Below, in pieces: positions 1-14,256 of a stretch of DNA of 64,000 nucleotides. Origin of the DNA: Odontesthes bonariensis. Its lineage: Eukaryota; Chordata; Actinopteri; Atheriniformes; Atherinopsidae. Both the position numbers and the translations under genes were made by a program. The stretch is taken from the NCBI RefSeq assembly GCF_027942865.1, contig NC_134515.1:18436227-18500226 (forward strand), read 5' to 3'. Under the pieces are notes generated by a model. The model had not been told where the DNA came from and did no database searches. It was given only the letters and a program-made list of their open reading frames with translations. Each line of letters opens with the position of its first letter. The first letter of the stretch is position 1.

Positions 1-3000
1 GTTATTGTCCAAGTCCACGAACACTGCCGTACGTTTTGTTTTGCGTCTTTACGGGGGCCGCCTGCTCAGATGGGGGGCACTCTGGTTTGGGGATTGGAGA
101 AGAGTGGGGCGGAGGCTGAGCAGCTGGAGCTTCTGAGCAGTGGGGCCTGAAACGAAACACGTGAATGAAAAATACCACCATAAGGTCCGATTACAAAGCA
201 TAAACTTTTGAGTCTCCAGTTGACCTGCCATCCATGCAGAGGCTGTCTTCCGTGGCCAGGACAGAGATGTTGGACTCTGCGCTCAGGGAACGAGACAGGC
301 ACAGAGAGGACGGCTTCCTGTTGAAGGAGACCTGCTTCCTCAGGTCTCGCTTTCTCTTATTCTGTGGAGAACAAGAGGAGATTTATGATGGGTTGAGAAC
401 ATTTTTTTTATTCAAACATGTCACATTGACAGAACAATGACATACTCAAAAGTAAACAGTTTGTGTTTTTTTAACTTTACATATTCACACTTCCACATAT
501 AGAAAAAAAAATTAAGGATCTTATATGCACAAGATAAAAAAAAAAGGGGATAATAAATAATAAATTAAAAAAAACAAGTAGAAAATAAAAGGTAAGTCCA
601 TTCTAAACAGTTACAAGGGGTTAGGACAGGTTAAGATTTTCTATGAGTGTGTATAATTTATCTGCATGGGGATTATTTATATGTTTCAGACATTTTTGTA
701 ACGAGGATATATCATTTTTTAATGCAAGCCATGAAGGTGGGGATTTGGCATATCGACACTTGTGAATATAATATTTAGTGATGATGATGATGAGGTTATT
801 TACCAAGAACTCTGTTTTTATCTTTATCTTTGAGGATTACACCTACTTGGATGTTTTGAAACGACCAGAAATCTGTGTTTATGGAACTGGAGGATAATAA
901 GTCATGTAGAGATTTCCACAAATTTTGAACAGTCTCACATTCATAAAATAGGTGTTCTGTTGTTTCCAGATTTGTTTTGCAATTATAACAATTTTCTACA
1001 ACAAATTTAAATCTTCTTTTTAAAAATTCATTTGAGGGATAGATGTTGTTTATATTTTTTAAATGAACTTCTTTACATGGGTTAAGAACATAAGCTCTGT
1101 GAAAAAAAAAAAAAAGTAGGAGAGTTCACCAAAGAAACCATGTTACCTGAGTTTGGCTGGTATTAATGATCGATGCGCTGATCCTCCGGCGTAAGATGCT
1201 CTGATAGAAAAAGAAAGAATGGAACTCAAATGAAAGGAAAAGGAGGTAAAGGAGACATTGGCTGCTACTAGAAGACAAAATCCTCCTACATGGTGAGAGT
1301 TTGTCCTGTTGCCGTCACTTCCCTCTGCATCTGCAGCGAAAGACCCGGAGTCAGTGGAATTTGCTCTATGACAGCAGAACAAAACAAACACTACGAAACA
1401 CGTAAAAGTATTACAAACCTGGCGTTATTGTGGGGTTGATGTTGCTTCTGTACACGTTCTTCTGCTGCTGCTGCTGCACCGTCTGTTTGATGTCTTGCAG
1501 CTCTGCCACGTTTCTGTCATGACGCCTCCTCAGGCTCTCCACATGAGCCACCATCAGCTCCACCGCCCGACTCACCCGAGCCTCCTGCACAAGGCACGAT
1601 ATAAGCATATTGAATTTTTACAGCATCAAAATCAGACCTTGAATTTGAAAAACCAACAGTGTAAAAAAAAAAATCAATTTCTAAAAACAAAAATCAGTAT
1701 AAAAAATTCAACATCTAATCCAGTGGAGAAAATTCAACTTCAAAAAATTCTGTGGAAAAAAATTCAACTTTAAAAAATTCAGTGGAAAAAGAACCAGACT
1801 CAACATCCGGGTGAACAGGGAGAAGTATGGAAGTTTTTCTGTGTCATCAGAGTTTGAATACGAATTTCTAATATTGAATTTTTACAGCATCAAAATCAGA
1901 CTTTGAATTTGAAAAACCAAGAGTGTAAAAAAATTCAACATCTAAAAAAACATTTAGTGGAAAAAAATTCAACATCTAAAAATTCAGTGGAAAAAGAACC
2001 AGACTCAACATCCGGGTAAACAGGGAGAAGCAATCGATCCCTGTCTCAATTCATCCAACAGCAACCAATCAAGTTACGCTCCATTGGACAGATCAGCCAT
2101 GTCCACTAATGCGGGTGATGGTGCTTTGGTGAGTGAGTTTACTTTATTTGCCATTTGTGTTAGTAAAATTGAGTAATAGATATTACTCAATACCTATTGA
2201 GCTGATCTTTCCAATGGCTGTCCACTTGATTGGCTGCCGTTGGATGAATTGAGACAGGGATCGATTGCTTCTCCCTGTTTACCCGGATGTTGAGTCTGGT
2301 TCTTTTTCCACAGAATTTTTTGAAGTTGAATTTTTTCCACTGAATTTTTTTTTTTAGAAATTGATTTTTTTTTTTACATTGTTGGTTTTTCAAATTCAGA
2401 GTCTGATTTTGATACTGTAAAAATTCAATATTAGAAATTCGTATTCAAACTCTGATGGCACAGAAAAACTTCCATATATGCTGAGATTTGCAGCATCAAG
2501 TGATGTTAGCCTTGGACGTGTAAATAAATTGCTCGCATGGTGTTGATCAATGCTAGGATCCAGATATAGAAAAAGTCTCAACATAAAATGGAAGCAAAAA
2601 ATCCTCTGTGTACCTGGTGCACAGCGCCGAGCACCTCTGCTGTGTTGGAGATTCGCTCCACTGTCCCTCCGAGGATATCCAAACACAACTCCAGCCGCTG
2701 AAGGATGTTACTGCGCTTACTGTCCAAACACAGGCCCTTCAGGGTCTGAAAACACATAGAGTCAGACGTGCGCCTGCTGTTTTGTGGCGTCTTGAAGAGT
2801 CATATAAGGAGTTTTCAGACGGTCTCAAGTTTCCGCATAATGTTTTGTTTCAGATTTATCTTTAAAACGGGAGTGGGGTCCGCTTGTGTCTAACTGAACC
2901 CAACGGGCGGCATGAGGGCACGCAGCTATCTATAAGGAGGTCAGGAGGTCAAGAAAATTGGGAGAAACTTTCAAAGGAAAGGTGTACCGAGCTTTAAAGG

Positions 3001-4236
3001 TCATTCCCAAGAAGTCTTGAGGCTACCAATGCTGCAAAGGTCCAAATACATTCGTAAGTGGATATTTCCATGCTTTATTGTCTATTAGATTTTTTAAAAA
3101 AACACTCCAAAAGCAGCTTCATGCTTTGTTTTGTGTCATTTTCAGTGCAGATCTTTAGAAGGAAAATTTGTTTAATTGATTTTCAGATCAACAAAATGTG
3201 AAAAAACTTGGCAAAGAAAAAGAATCTGCAAAGCTTTTCATCTGCACTGTACTTTGAGTCTGCTGTGACCGTACCTCAAGGGTCTCCCTTCCTCTGGTCA
3301 GCTCGAGCTGGATATTCTCCTCAGCCAGGTTTCGGGCGTGCTCCTCGGCCTGCAGTCTCTGCTTCAGGGTGTACTGATCACAGCGGAAGGCCAGGGTGAT
3401 CTGAGAGAAGGCCGTCTGGGAGCAAAAAATAGTCAACTGCACACAGGGTTTACAGAGTTAAGCCTACAGTCCTGAAGGCAGAAAGTATTTCATTCAACTC
3501 TTTTTGTAATTGAACGAGTAGAAACCTTGACTTAAGTGATGCACATAACAAATGTAGTATGGTGAGCTCATGGAAGAGCAGAGGCGGTGAAAGAGAAGTG
3601 AGTTGACTTACCTCCAGGTCCTTCTCTGACATCTCCACACTGTCAGAAAAGCAGTTGTTTGAAAGTTTAATAAAAGATTTATTTGTCTCGATTATTCAAA
3701 TAATTTGATTCAAACATGTGATCTGATTCTGTGTGACCGCCATGTGCTGCACCTGTTGAGGCCTACACGCTCTATGATGGACAGCTCGCTCCAGCTTGTG
3801 GCCGGTGCCTCCTCATAACTGGTGTCTGTTAAGGATTTGAATCAAGTTTGAATGTAAAGCTCTAACAACAGCTCACTGTCTTCTATGATCATTTCTTTAG
3901 GCGTTACCTTCCTCGCTGTCATCACCGTGCAGCTTGGCGGACAGGTTGCGGCTGCTCGCGTCTGCATCAGGCTGAAAACACGTTGAAAACAACATGGAAG
4001 CTTTAGTGTGTACAGGAGCAGGTCTATGGCAGCTGGCAGCTTATTTTGGCTCACCTCAGTGTCCATTTGTGCATCACCCACTGAGCACGTCAGACTGATC
4101 CAAATGTCCTGATCAGATGACTGAATTATCCAGATCTTCTTGACAGCGCGAAGTGGGGTTCTGAACGCAGCTGAAACGCGCAGAGATTCTCTCAAGTTTG
4201 TCTTTGCTTCATTCCGCCCTCCGTCTTGCCCCTGTC
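1..4236 (-). CDS. irag1: IRAG1/MRVI1-like protein (IP3-receptor-associated cGMP-kinase substrate family), partial at the left edge
   Basis: Minus-strand exons, in transcript order: 4236-4055, 3971-3908, 3825-3753, 3639-3612, 3415-3275, 2745-2614, 1584-1419, 1365-1319, 1200-1147, 361-225 and one starting at 146. All phases join. The centre is a long coiled coil with the family signatures FRCDQYTLKQRLQAEEHARN, LAEENIQLELTRGRETLE, LGGTVERISNTAEVLGAVHQ and EARVSRAVELMVAHVESL, then a poly-Gln stretch. These fit IRAG1 better than its paralogue IRAG2/LRMP as I remember both. IRAG proteins sit at the endoplasmic reticulum, bind IP3 receptors and, for IRAG1, let cGMP kinase I inhibit calcium release. 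The C-terminal membrane anchor expected in the family is not seen and should lie left of the window. In the frame used, the last visible exon reaches a stop at 2-4 unless it is spliced out near 58. The N-terminal exon is unresolved. The family is certain; the paralogue is not. Confidence 0.8.
425..1105 (-). mobile_element. 3' end of an L1/Tx1-like LINE (non-LTR retrotransposon)
   Basis: Read on the minus strand, about 1020-880 gives a stretch with the motif CYNCKTNLETTEHLFYEC, the zinc-knuckle-like tail typical of LINE reverse-transcriptase ORFs (zf-RVT). A second open stretch at 806-621 (IIITKYYIHKCRYAKSPPSW) fits the extreme C-terminus of fish L1/Tx1 ORF2. The two stretches are in different frames with stops between them, so the copy is 5'-truncated and dead. 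It lies in the intron between irag1-like exons 1200-1147 and 361-225. An AT-rich, A-run-containing stretch at 470-590 is its low-coordinate (3') side. Confidence 0.65.
1604..2480. repeat. Compound repeat: about 265-bp unit in +,+,- arrangement
   Basis: A unit running from TTTGAATACGAATTTCTAAT through CATCAAAATCAGACTTTGA to AACATCCGGGTAAACAGG and ATCGATCCCTGTCTCAATTC occurs partly at about 1604-1833, more fully at 1828-2092, and again inverted at 2197-2476. The inverted copies flank a short spacer at about 2093-2196. There is no coding content beyond chance ORFs. It sits in an irag1-like intron. It could be a MITE-like or foldback element, or a satellite fragment. I do not recognise the family. 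Confidence 0.75.
2935..3245 (+). mobile_element. Tc1/mariner relic (transposase 3' end)
   Basis: The plus strand at about 2955-3050 reads like a decayed transposase C-terminus (WEKLSKERCTEL, stop, RSFPRSLEATNAAK). This resembles the WEKLPKYRCAKL...YPRRLEAVIAAKG tail of fish Tc1 elements. AT-rich 3' sequence follows, up to about 3245. It is short, interrupted and lies in the irag1-like intron 2746-3274. It has no visible 5' part. Confidence 0.5.
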
Positions 4237-5920
4237 CTGAGAATAGATAATCCTATTAAGAGATCCACAGTCAAACCAGAGCTAGATGACTGGCCCAAGA
4301 GGCTCATGGGAAGCTGTGTTTGTATAAGGTCTGTAGAATAGATTCTGATTCTGCTTTGACTTTTATTTCACTGCAGACAGAATCCAAGATATTTTCCATT
4401 TTGCACTGTCGACTGCGTTTCAATAAATGTTTGAATGTAAGCTTGTCTGAGTCATCTCTACCACTCAGTTTAGGCATCTTATGCTCAAAGTGAGTGTATC
4501 GTGTGGCATTTCCTTCTCCAATTTTGAAATAATTTCAATTAAGTCATACCACAACCTTTTTAAAAAAAATATATATATATTTTATCATTCTTGCCCTAAT
4601 CAAATGAAAAACATGCAAATACACTGATCACTTATTTTTTGTTAGTCAATAATACATTCTACTATTTCTGGCCTCCAAGACATTACTAAAATATATTTTT
4701 ATCTGGAGTTACAGAACAGTGTAAAAGTAGAAGCATTATGTTCAGCTTGTCCAGAGGCAGCGTCGACTTCTTGGGCTCCGAGGAATCTGGATGGACCACC
4801 ATCCATGTGATCCATGTCAGATCTGTAAGTATTGAAGACAGTTCTCGACAGAATGAGCACTGTGTGCTCTGGACCGAAGATGGGGAGAAAAAAATTAATA
4901 AAAAAAAAAAAAGCATCCAAAACTGTTAACACCAAGTCCAAAAACCTGGTTCGGTGATGGTACCGGGTTGTATCAGATTTACACTTCTGTGATGGCAGCA
5001 TCAATGCAGAAAACCTCGCTGAGACTTAAAAGCAACATAATGTTACCTTTAAGAGGAGAAAAAGAAACTGCAAAACCACATTCTTCGTGGTACTAAGACA
5101 TGATTGAGGGAAGAGAGGGTTCTTGCAGTCCCGATCTGTCCAAAACAGAATGTGCTGAAAATTTCAACAACAAAATGAAAATGGAAGACAAATGTATACG
5201 CTTTAAGACGTGTTTGCAGGAAGAATGAGTAAAATTACACCTAAATCGCTTCACAACTTTGTATCTGCAGTTACTTAAGAGAGGAAACAGAAACGTCCAC
5301 AGCTGTTCAAGCAACATGTGTCTTTTGACTCAACTGGCTGTACTTATTTTAAGACGAATGAAGACAAATGATTGCTTTTAAACAGGAGCAAAAACATGTA
5401 ATGGGGTAAATGATGTAGATTCTAAGAGAAAAGCAGTAAAACGCACCTTGGCTAAAAGCGACACTGCAAATATTTGGGACCGAATTTTTGCCTCAAAACA
5501 TCAGTTTTACATCTGCGGTAAAATGGACAGGGTCAGCTTTGAGCTGAAGGTCTAAACACTATTCTCAAAGAGAGCTTTGAGAATTATTTCCTCAAAAAGT
5601 GTACCTCAGAGGCTAAAATGTTTAATGCATAACCGACAGCATGGTGGCCAGAATCATCCAGGTCTCATGTATTATCAGTATTGTTCACATCACTCAGATA
5701 TGGACCCTCAGCATCCGTTTCTATCAGTATTTCAGTAACGACAGATTTTTACTCTCCATATACCTGAAGAATCGAAAAGTTAAGCTTATATGATATTAAT
5801 TTATAGACTTAAACACCATCAAGTAAAATAAATTCAAGACTTAAATCATAAAGCTCTGAAAAGTAAATCTGACCAAAAAATAAAGAAATCACTCAGAGCA
5901 ACCAACTTTGGAGCATCTCC
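4237..5920. other. Spacer between the irag1-like gene and rpl10a
   Basis: No confident gene. The irag1-like promoter and any further 5' exons must lie here or within the gene's first introns. One candidate 5' exon is the minus-strand stretch 4830-4735, open in two frames behind a reasonable acceptor, but no good donor follows it, so I do not call it. The rest is AT-rich and unstructured. Confidence 0.4.
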
Positions 5921-5923
5921 ACT

Positions 5924-5929
5924 TTTATT
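5924..5929 (-). terminator. rpl10a polyadenylation signal AATAAA
   Basis: TTTATT on the plus strand, i.e. AATAAA on the minus strand, 17 bases past the rpl10a stop codon. A very short 3' UTR is usual for ribosomal-protein genes. Confidence 0.75.
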
Positions 5930-5945
5930 AATAGAAAAGCTGTAT

Positions 5946-7928
<1,983 letters not shown>

Positions 7929-7961
7929 TTTCGCAGCCTGTCCCTCTCGTCGAGCTACGCT

Positions 7962-7972
7962 GAAAAAGGAAG
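7962..7972 (-). promoter_or_regulatory. 5'TOP tract at the rpl10a transcription start
   Basis: The minus strand reads CTTCCTTTTTC about 34 nt upstream of the ATG. A cytidine followed by an unbroken pyrimidine run at the cap site is the 5'TOP signature of vertebrate ribosomal-protein mRNAs. The exact start base is inferred, not measured. Confidence 0.7.
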
Positions 7973-9004
7973 TTCTGCCGGAAGTTACGCAAAATAAAGG
8001 CGTTTAGTGTCAACGTCATCAGAAAAGGACCTTTTTTTTCTTTTTTTTTCAAATAAACTTTATTTACACAATGGAACGGTAAGTAGGCAGTATACAGAGA
8101 ATGATTCATATAAAGTTAGCGGTATAAGAATTAAAACTCTATTACATTTTATAAAACTGCTGGTGTGTATTATCAGTCTAATTAAGATAGTTATCAGCAA
8201 ATATTTTCTTGATAGGCATGAAAACAACACACGCACAGAAAAATACGAATGAAAATGTAAAAATACTCCCAAGTTTGATCGATTTGAGCAATTTAAAAAA
8301 CAGAATATTAAAACTATATAAGTGCAATTCACTTTTTTAATATAACTTTCAGTATAGCATACAGGTGCTTCAGAATATTTCAAGATTGAAGCGGGTGCAG
8401 CAGGACAGAGGAGGTACTTGTGGATAAGTTAGTATAGCATTAATTAATCAAATGCTACTATTGTATAGGGAATATTCTTTATCTGTATGGTGTTGGTCAC
8501 TAAACTCTTGAATAATTACAGTGGGGTAAACTGATAAAAAATATCCAAATTTCCTTCTGAAGTGAAGTGGACCTTTTACAGTGAATAAAATTATTTAGGT
8601 TATCCGCCTTAAAGTTTTATTTAGCCACTCTATACAAGTAAATGCACTCTGTTACATTTCACCACCATACACAAAATGCCTGCTGAGAGAATACTGAGAA
8701 TTATGCTGTTACTAAACGCCATAACAGAACAGACAGACCAAGTACCTCTCCACATTAAAGACTGAGCAACGTCCATGAAACAATTTGGAAACATGCTTAA
8801 GCTTTTGTAAAATGTTCTCGGAACTTCTAACTCCAACAATCAAACAAAACACCCTTCCTAAATTTTCCACACAGATAAGCTTGTAAATGTAAGACATAGG
8901 AACGGTAGAGTCTAACAAAACCGAGTGTGGTTCCTGCTTGCCTGATGGATTTAGGTGCTTCATTTTCAGCAGGACTATAAACGTACAATAAGTCAAATGG
9001 AGCA
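7973..9004 (-). other. fance 3' flank and probable 3' UTR
   Basis: About 1 kb of AT-rich DNA between the fance stop and the rpl10a start. AATAAA (minus strand) lies at 8059-8064, followed by a long A-run on the minus strand at 8050-8033. This could be the fance poly(A) site, which would put it less than 100 bp from the rpl10a start. The A-run directly behind the signal could instead mark the tail of an old retrocopy. No coding potential. Confidence 0.45.
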
Positions 9005-12000
9005 TCACGAGTGTGCGATTCGTTTCAAAGCAGCTTGAAGGGACTTCTTCAGGAACGTCTCATTTAACATCAGGCAGCTGTTTAAGGACTGTTTATTCGC
9101 AGCAGTCACCTGGAAAACAGAGCAGCAGCATTACAAATACGATTTAATCCACCGTTCAGCCATCATACATGAAATACCTTTACAAACGTACGTAGCTGCT
9201 GTATTTGCCGAGAACCGTGAGCACCATCTTTGCAAACTTCACAGACTTGGTGAACTGACCACCCTGGCTGGCGAGCTGTTCCGTGAACTGTGTGAAAACT
9301 TCTTCATTCAAGACAGGCTGAGGAGAAAAAATAAATAAATAAATCAAGAAAAAAAAAATCAACTTGCAGGAATTTCCTATGAATAAACAGCTGATCACCT
9401 TGGAGTCTAGCAAGCTGTGGATAATGGAGAGCACTGCTTCACTCCATGTGATTCTGAATGTCATTCTGAAATAAAAACAAGAAAATTAAAAGTGAATCAG
9501 CGTTTTTTGGTTGTTTTTTTTTCTCGGACTGCTTGAACTGAACAAAGTATTTGAATGTTTAGACTTACTGAAGCACCAGCAGTCTGTAGTGGGAATCCAG
9601 GGAGCCTTCTATCAGTCTGTTCAGCAGCTCTGCTTGCAGGTGACCTAAAAACACAAAAGGGCCAAACCAGAGAACCAAACTGATGTTGGGGCCAGACGCT
9701 GAATAAAAAGGCTCTTGACCACATTTACGTTAACTATAAAGCAAAGAACTGCTGCACTGATCCCTCTGAAATACACACGGCACACTTCAATTCTTCCGAT
9801 ACGTCGATTTTCTGTGTCAACTCGACACGGGGGACTTCAATGAGAAAAGCACGTGTTCAAATAACAAAATTGATGGCTGAATCCCATTAAACACACAAAA
9901 CATTACAAAGTCATATGGACATTGAGAAAATGGTGCAGAAGATTTGATTTATTGTTGGTTCAAAATATAGCAGCAGTGCACAGACAATGTGCCTCGGGAG
10001 AATCCACTCTGAGTATTAGACTTGTTCTGGAAGATGATGCTCACATCATGGTGCTTAACAATAGGTACTCTATTCTAGCGTATGAATGTCTCATTCTTAC
10101 TCTTCCAAACATGCTTCTGGTCCCAAAGGCCAAACAACTCTATCTTTGTGTCATCACACCATAAAACTTTCCTCCAGCAGCTTCTACACTTGTGATTATA
10201 TGCAAACTGCAGCCAAGCTTGTAGGGCTTGATAATGAAACATTTTGAATCAGCCTCTCAGTCCATGTTGATGTAAAAATGGCTTTACCAGAAACAGTGAC
10301 ACGGGTGTTTCAACAGCCATTCCTTGCAGGCCCCCGTTTCTCGGTTGCTCCTTAACGTCTGGATCATTTTCTTGTAATTGGAGGGTGACAGTTTAGGTCT
10401 TTTTCTAGTCTTTGGTAAAGTGGCTGCACCTCTCAACAAGTGGCACGAATGTTCGATGACCTTGGATGGTACAGTTGTTTAGGAATGGCTTCAAAAGACA
10501 CTTTTAACTTCGGTGAAACTACAAGCCTTTTTTCCCAGATCTGCACTGACCTCCTTAGAGTTTCCCACTGCACCGTGTTTTGCTCAGTTCTACCAACCCT
10601 TATCGCGTCGGCAGAGAAGTCAGTCAGGCTCACTAAGACATTTAGAAACTTTTAGCGTCACTGAATCTAAAGCTGAGCGAGTTAAAGGCACATGTTGCAC
10701 AATTACTCTGCCACAGAAAAAGAACTGTTTAAAGAGACCACTGAACGTCTAACTTTATCACGTTCATGCTGATCTCCATCTAGAACTGTAGCTTTTCATA
10801 CCACTATGAAAAGTCAATAAGTCTGCTGTTTAAAAGGCTTTTAATGTATGGGTCTGTCCCCCTGCTTTGCTGCACAATAATAACTGTTTACTACACACAG
10901 TAGCAGCTGTAACTCACCTATGTTCTTCTCCTCCAGCATTGGTCCAATTACAGCATGGCACATCGGTCTGGGATAGTGGCTACACAGAGATGTCACTGCT
11001 GTCATCAGGCACCTGGAGGCCGGTTCTGACAGTGACAGAACCTGTAAATTACAGCAAACATCCTGTCAGTTATCAAGCTCTGCAATTCTATCTGTGTCCT
11101 TTCCAAATGCATCGATGTACCTTCCCCAGCAGGAGGCTCCTAATGAGAGACGCCGCCGTGCTGTAGCTCAGGTCAGGAGAGAGTGACAAAATGCTGTTGC
11201 ACAATTTCATCAGACTGTGCTCTGGTAGGTCCGGCAATCTCAGCACGCTACATAACACCTCCACCTTTAAAGGGAGAGATAACATCATATGACGCGCTTC
11301 CTGTTTGGGTTAAAAGGATATTTCTCCTGTGATCAATGTTTCTGCAAAGAAAGAACACTTAACAAACCAGTGACAACTTCTGTGTTTAATGTCTAAAGTC
11401 TGTTTCTAAATGACATCGCATACCAAAGCTGCTACACACTCAGTACAGTAGCACCTTTAGAATGTAGGAGTTCTGAAATGTTTACGACTCCTAAGCTGTC
11501 GTGCTGCAGCACACTGAAATATGGATACTTTACTTTGCTTTTTCTATATGCAACAACGGAAGGGGATGAAAACATTCAGACATACTTGGCCAGGACTGCA
11601 GTCATTAAGCACTTTGAACACATCCGTGGAGTTCTGGTCCCACTGAAATAAAACATATATACCGACAGTTATAGCGGTAGCAAACGTCCCACCCAGACTG
11701 CCCTGCATGGTATGAGGAAGAAAAGATTGCGCTCACCTCTGCCTGATTTTCCAATAATTCTTTGATTTGAACAACAGAGGCCTAAATGAAGACAAAAACA
11801 ACAGACCAGGTTTATTGCAGTGATTTTACCCTGTTTAAAGCACTGCAGAGTATAAATCTCAAACTTCACCACTTAGCCCAGTTCCAGTCAGATGGCGATC
11901 ATTTTAGAAATTCTGCTCTTATGGAATGAAAACGACGGCGACTGGAAAGCAGTTTGTTTACCTTCATGTGTTCAGGCAGGACGTCAGACTGACTGTCCGC

Positions 12001-13928
12001 TGCAGGAGCTTCTGCAGGAGCAGCACTATCAGATCCTCCCGGCATTAGATGTTTAACACCGCCTTCATCTGCATGGAAGGACTCATTGTCGAGCCTTATC
12101 CGTTTACTCTGCTGCCCCGTTTCTTCAACATCTGGGTCCACATGGACAAAACTGGCCCTCCTTTTCCTTTGTGTCCCCAGCTCAGATAAATCAGGCTCAC
12201 TCTGAGATTCAGAGCGTACTGTTTGACTGCTAAAGCACTTGGCCCACCCTCCAGTCTCACCGAAACCAACCAAACTCTCCGACAACTCCTTTAGCCTCTG
12301 GCTGCACGCTTGGGAGTAGAGAGGCTCGTTGTGGTGGGTCCCCAGATCACACTTGAGCTGTCTAGACAGAGCGGTCACCCAAGGGTTTGGATGGGAATCC
12401 TGGCTGAGACATTTGAGCAGACAGAGGATGGTGGTCCCCGGAACAGAAGAGTGCACCGCATAGATGAAGGACAGCAGATTTTGTTTGAATGATGCTGAAA
12501 ACAGGCACACAAGTGGTTTACTGGAAGAAATCGAAAAGAAAAGGTGTGAGAACTTAAAGTTATCTGGGACAAAGTGGGAGACATCAGTTTGTTAAAGATT
12601 AGCACTTATGGGCCTAGTTTAGTATTTTTCTGATGCACAGCAGAATATTATCATTTCATGGTATTTAGGAGACAGTGGATTTAAATGTAATTCAGAGCAA
12701 GATCTGCGATCCAAATACCCAATATATTAGTAAAAACAAAAAAAAACAATTGCATGTACATTAATGAAATGTCACTGAGAATAACTGAATACAGACTTTA
12801 CATCTGTAAAACAGACCTGTCTAACTCGGTCACTTGTTCCCAGTGAAGCCTTGAGCACACCGGCTCAAGTGACATAAGTACAGGTTGAACAAAAATTACA
12901 CAAAACAATTCTAAATAATTTTATTTAAGAACGATTCGGTCCTTAAAGCTGCAGTCTGCAACTCTTTTTCAAGCACAATGCCTGGAACTGTCCGGGGATT
13001 CTGAAAGTAGTACATTAAATACCCCAATACAAAAAAAATGAGTTCTCTAGGTCCCCTATATGTCCCGCTAGGTCCCTCCAAAGCCAGCAGGTTTGTTTAC
13101 AAAATTGCAGACCGGACCGGTAAAAGGTAACCAATCAGGTTTACAAGCTGGGCTCTGCTGCCTGTCAATCACCGATTGAGCACGCGCGATACAAGGTAGG
13201 CTCGTCCCCACGCTTATTTATCTAGACTATTGAACTTCATTACGGGCTTGTCTACTTACTGTGTCTTCCATGATCGCAAATGACAGGTGAGTTGATGGAT
13301 GAGGAGTCGTGTAAGCGCATCTGGCGTGCACGTCTACGTGCACGAGTTCTCATGTGTTTTGATGAGGCGGGACAGGAAGTTGAATAACTTTTTATTTTTC
13401 GGTTAAAAAATAAGCATTTCTTGCATTTTGCGACTACGGAGGTAACCGTTTTCAACTTCAAACGTTCTGATAGATCATGTAAACTCTTAAAATGACAAAA
13501 AGTAGGACTTTACGTATGACAACAACAAATCCTGCAGACTGCAGCTTTAAGAAGCAATGACCGCATAAATATGTCGAGGAACAAGTCAAAAGTTTTGTTG
13601 ACTCGTAAGAATTTTAAATCCATTTATTCAGCAGCTCCTTACTTCCTGTCCCAAATCACAACGAGTCTCGAACCCAGAGACCAATGTGCCACATATTTCA
13701 CTGCGGGAAGTCAGAGCTGTGTACTTACACTGCAAGCGGCTCAGTTCCAGTCTCTGGGCTGGCTATTTCGTCTTGACACAGTGTTTCTATGAAGTTACTT
13801 AGTGAGATGTCTGGGTTAGTCCGCTGCTGTCTGCGGAAGACCGTCAGCGCTCTGAGGGTCCCGGAGGTCCCCGAGGCCAGCGCCCGAAGCAGCAGCCTCG
13901 ACCGGCCGTCAAACCGACTCAGAAGCAT
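9005..13928 (-). CDS. fance: Fanconi anemia group E protein
   Basis: Ten exons: 13928-13729, 12520-11962, 11781-11737, 11642-11586, 11264-11121, 11041-10918, 9644-9569, 9465-9399, 9317-9192 and 9109-9005 (1503 nt, 500 residues). FANCE joins the FANCC-FANCE-FANCF arm of the Fanconi core complex in the nucleus and brings FANCD2 to it for monoubiquitination at interstrand crosslinks. The C-terminal helical repeat domain is clear: VLRLPDLPEHSLMKLCNSIL, then LSPDLSYSTAASLIRSLLLG, and an end (LNETFLKKSLQAALKRIAHS) close to human NTTFLRKSLKAALKHLGP. The N-terminal helical part LLLRALASGTSGTLRAL also aligns. Exon 2 is long and divergent, as in other FANCEs, with basic clusters QRKRRASF and KRIRL that could be nuclear signals. 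The exon 2 acceptor at 12520 was chosen because only it keeps frame and gives VKPLVCLFSASFKQNLLSF, matching the human KPLLLRLP region. Introns 1 and 6 hold transposon relics. Confidence 0.93.
9930..10750 (-). mobile_element. Tc1/mariner-like relic in fance intron 6
   Basis: On the minus strand, about 10178-10118 encodes RKVLWCDDTKIELFG, a close match to the second catalytic-Asp block of Tc1-type transposases (KVLWSDETKIELFG). The rest up to about 10750 is repeat-like, with many stops. I saw no clear terminal inverted repeats, and the outer limits are approximate. Confidence 0.5.
12942..13551. mobile_element. Non-autonomous DNA transposon with terminal inverted repeats
   Basis: The left end CTTAAAGCTGCAGTCTGCA (12942) and the right end TGCAGACTGCAGCTTTAAG (13533-13551) are perfect 19-bp inverted repeats bounding 610 bp with no transposase. 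Both ends contain TTAA at the outer side, which may be a TTAA target duplication (piggyBac-like) or part of the terminal repeat. It lies in fance intron 1. Confidence 0.8.
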
Positions 13929-14256
13929 GCTGGCGTTATAAACAGGGGGAAGGGTTTAACTGCGTCAGCTCCGCAAGTCGCGTGGTGGACAAGATCAGTT
14001 TCCAGCCCGCCAGTTTTGTTTACATTTCTTCTTTTGTGGTTTTAGTACCAGCTACTTGAGGCACATCGCCCTCTACTGTATCGGAGCACGTTGACCAGGA
14101 TAAGGAAACCATTTCTTTTAAAAGCACCCTTTGTGCTCTCCAGATTAACCTCAATATATCCCAGTGTCCGATTCCCATATTGCTATAGGGTCCTATAGTG
14201 TCTTTATAAAAATAAAAAAAATCCAACAACTGTTCAGTGAGACAAAGTGAAGCATT

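Noticed and set aside
1604-2480. Repeated units considered as a CRISPR-like array
   Set aside because: The units are long, few, AT-rich and partly inverted, in a vertebrate intron. There are no short evenly spaced repeats with unique spacers.
4735-4830. Candidate 5' exon of the irag1-like gene
   Set aside because: Open in two frames behind an acceptor, but there is no good donor after it and no remembered IRAG1 N-terminal similarity.
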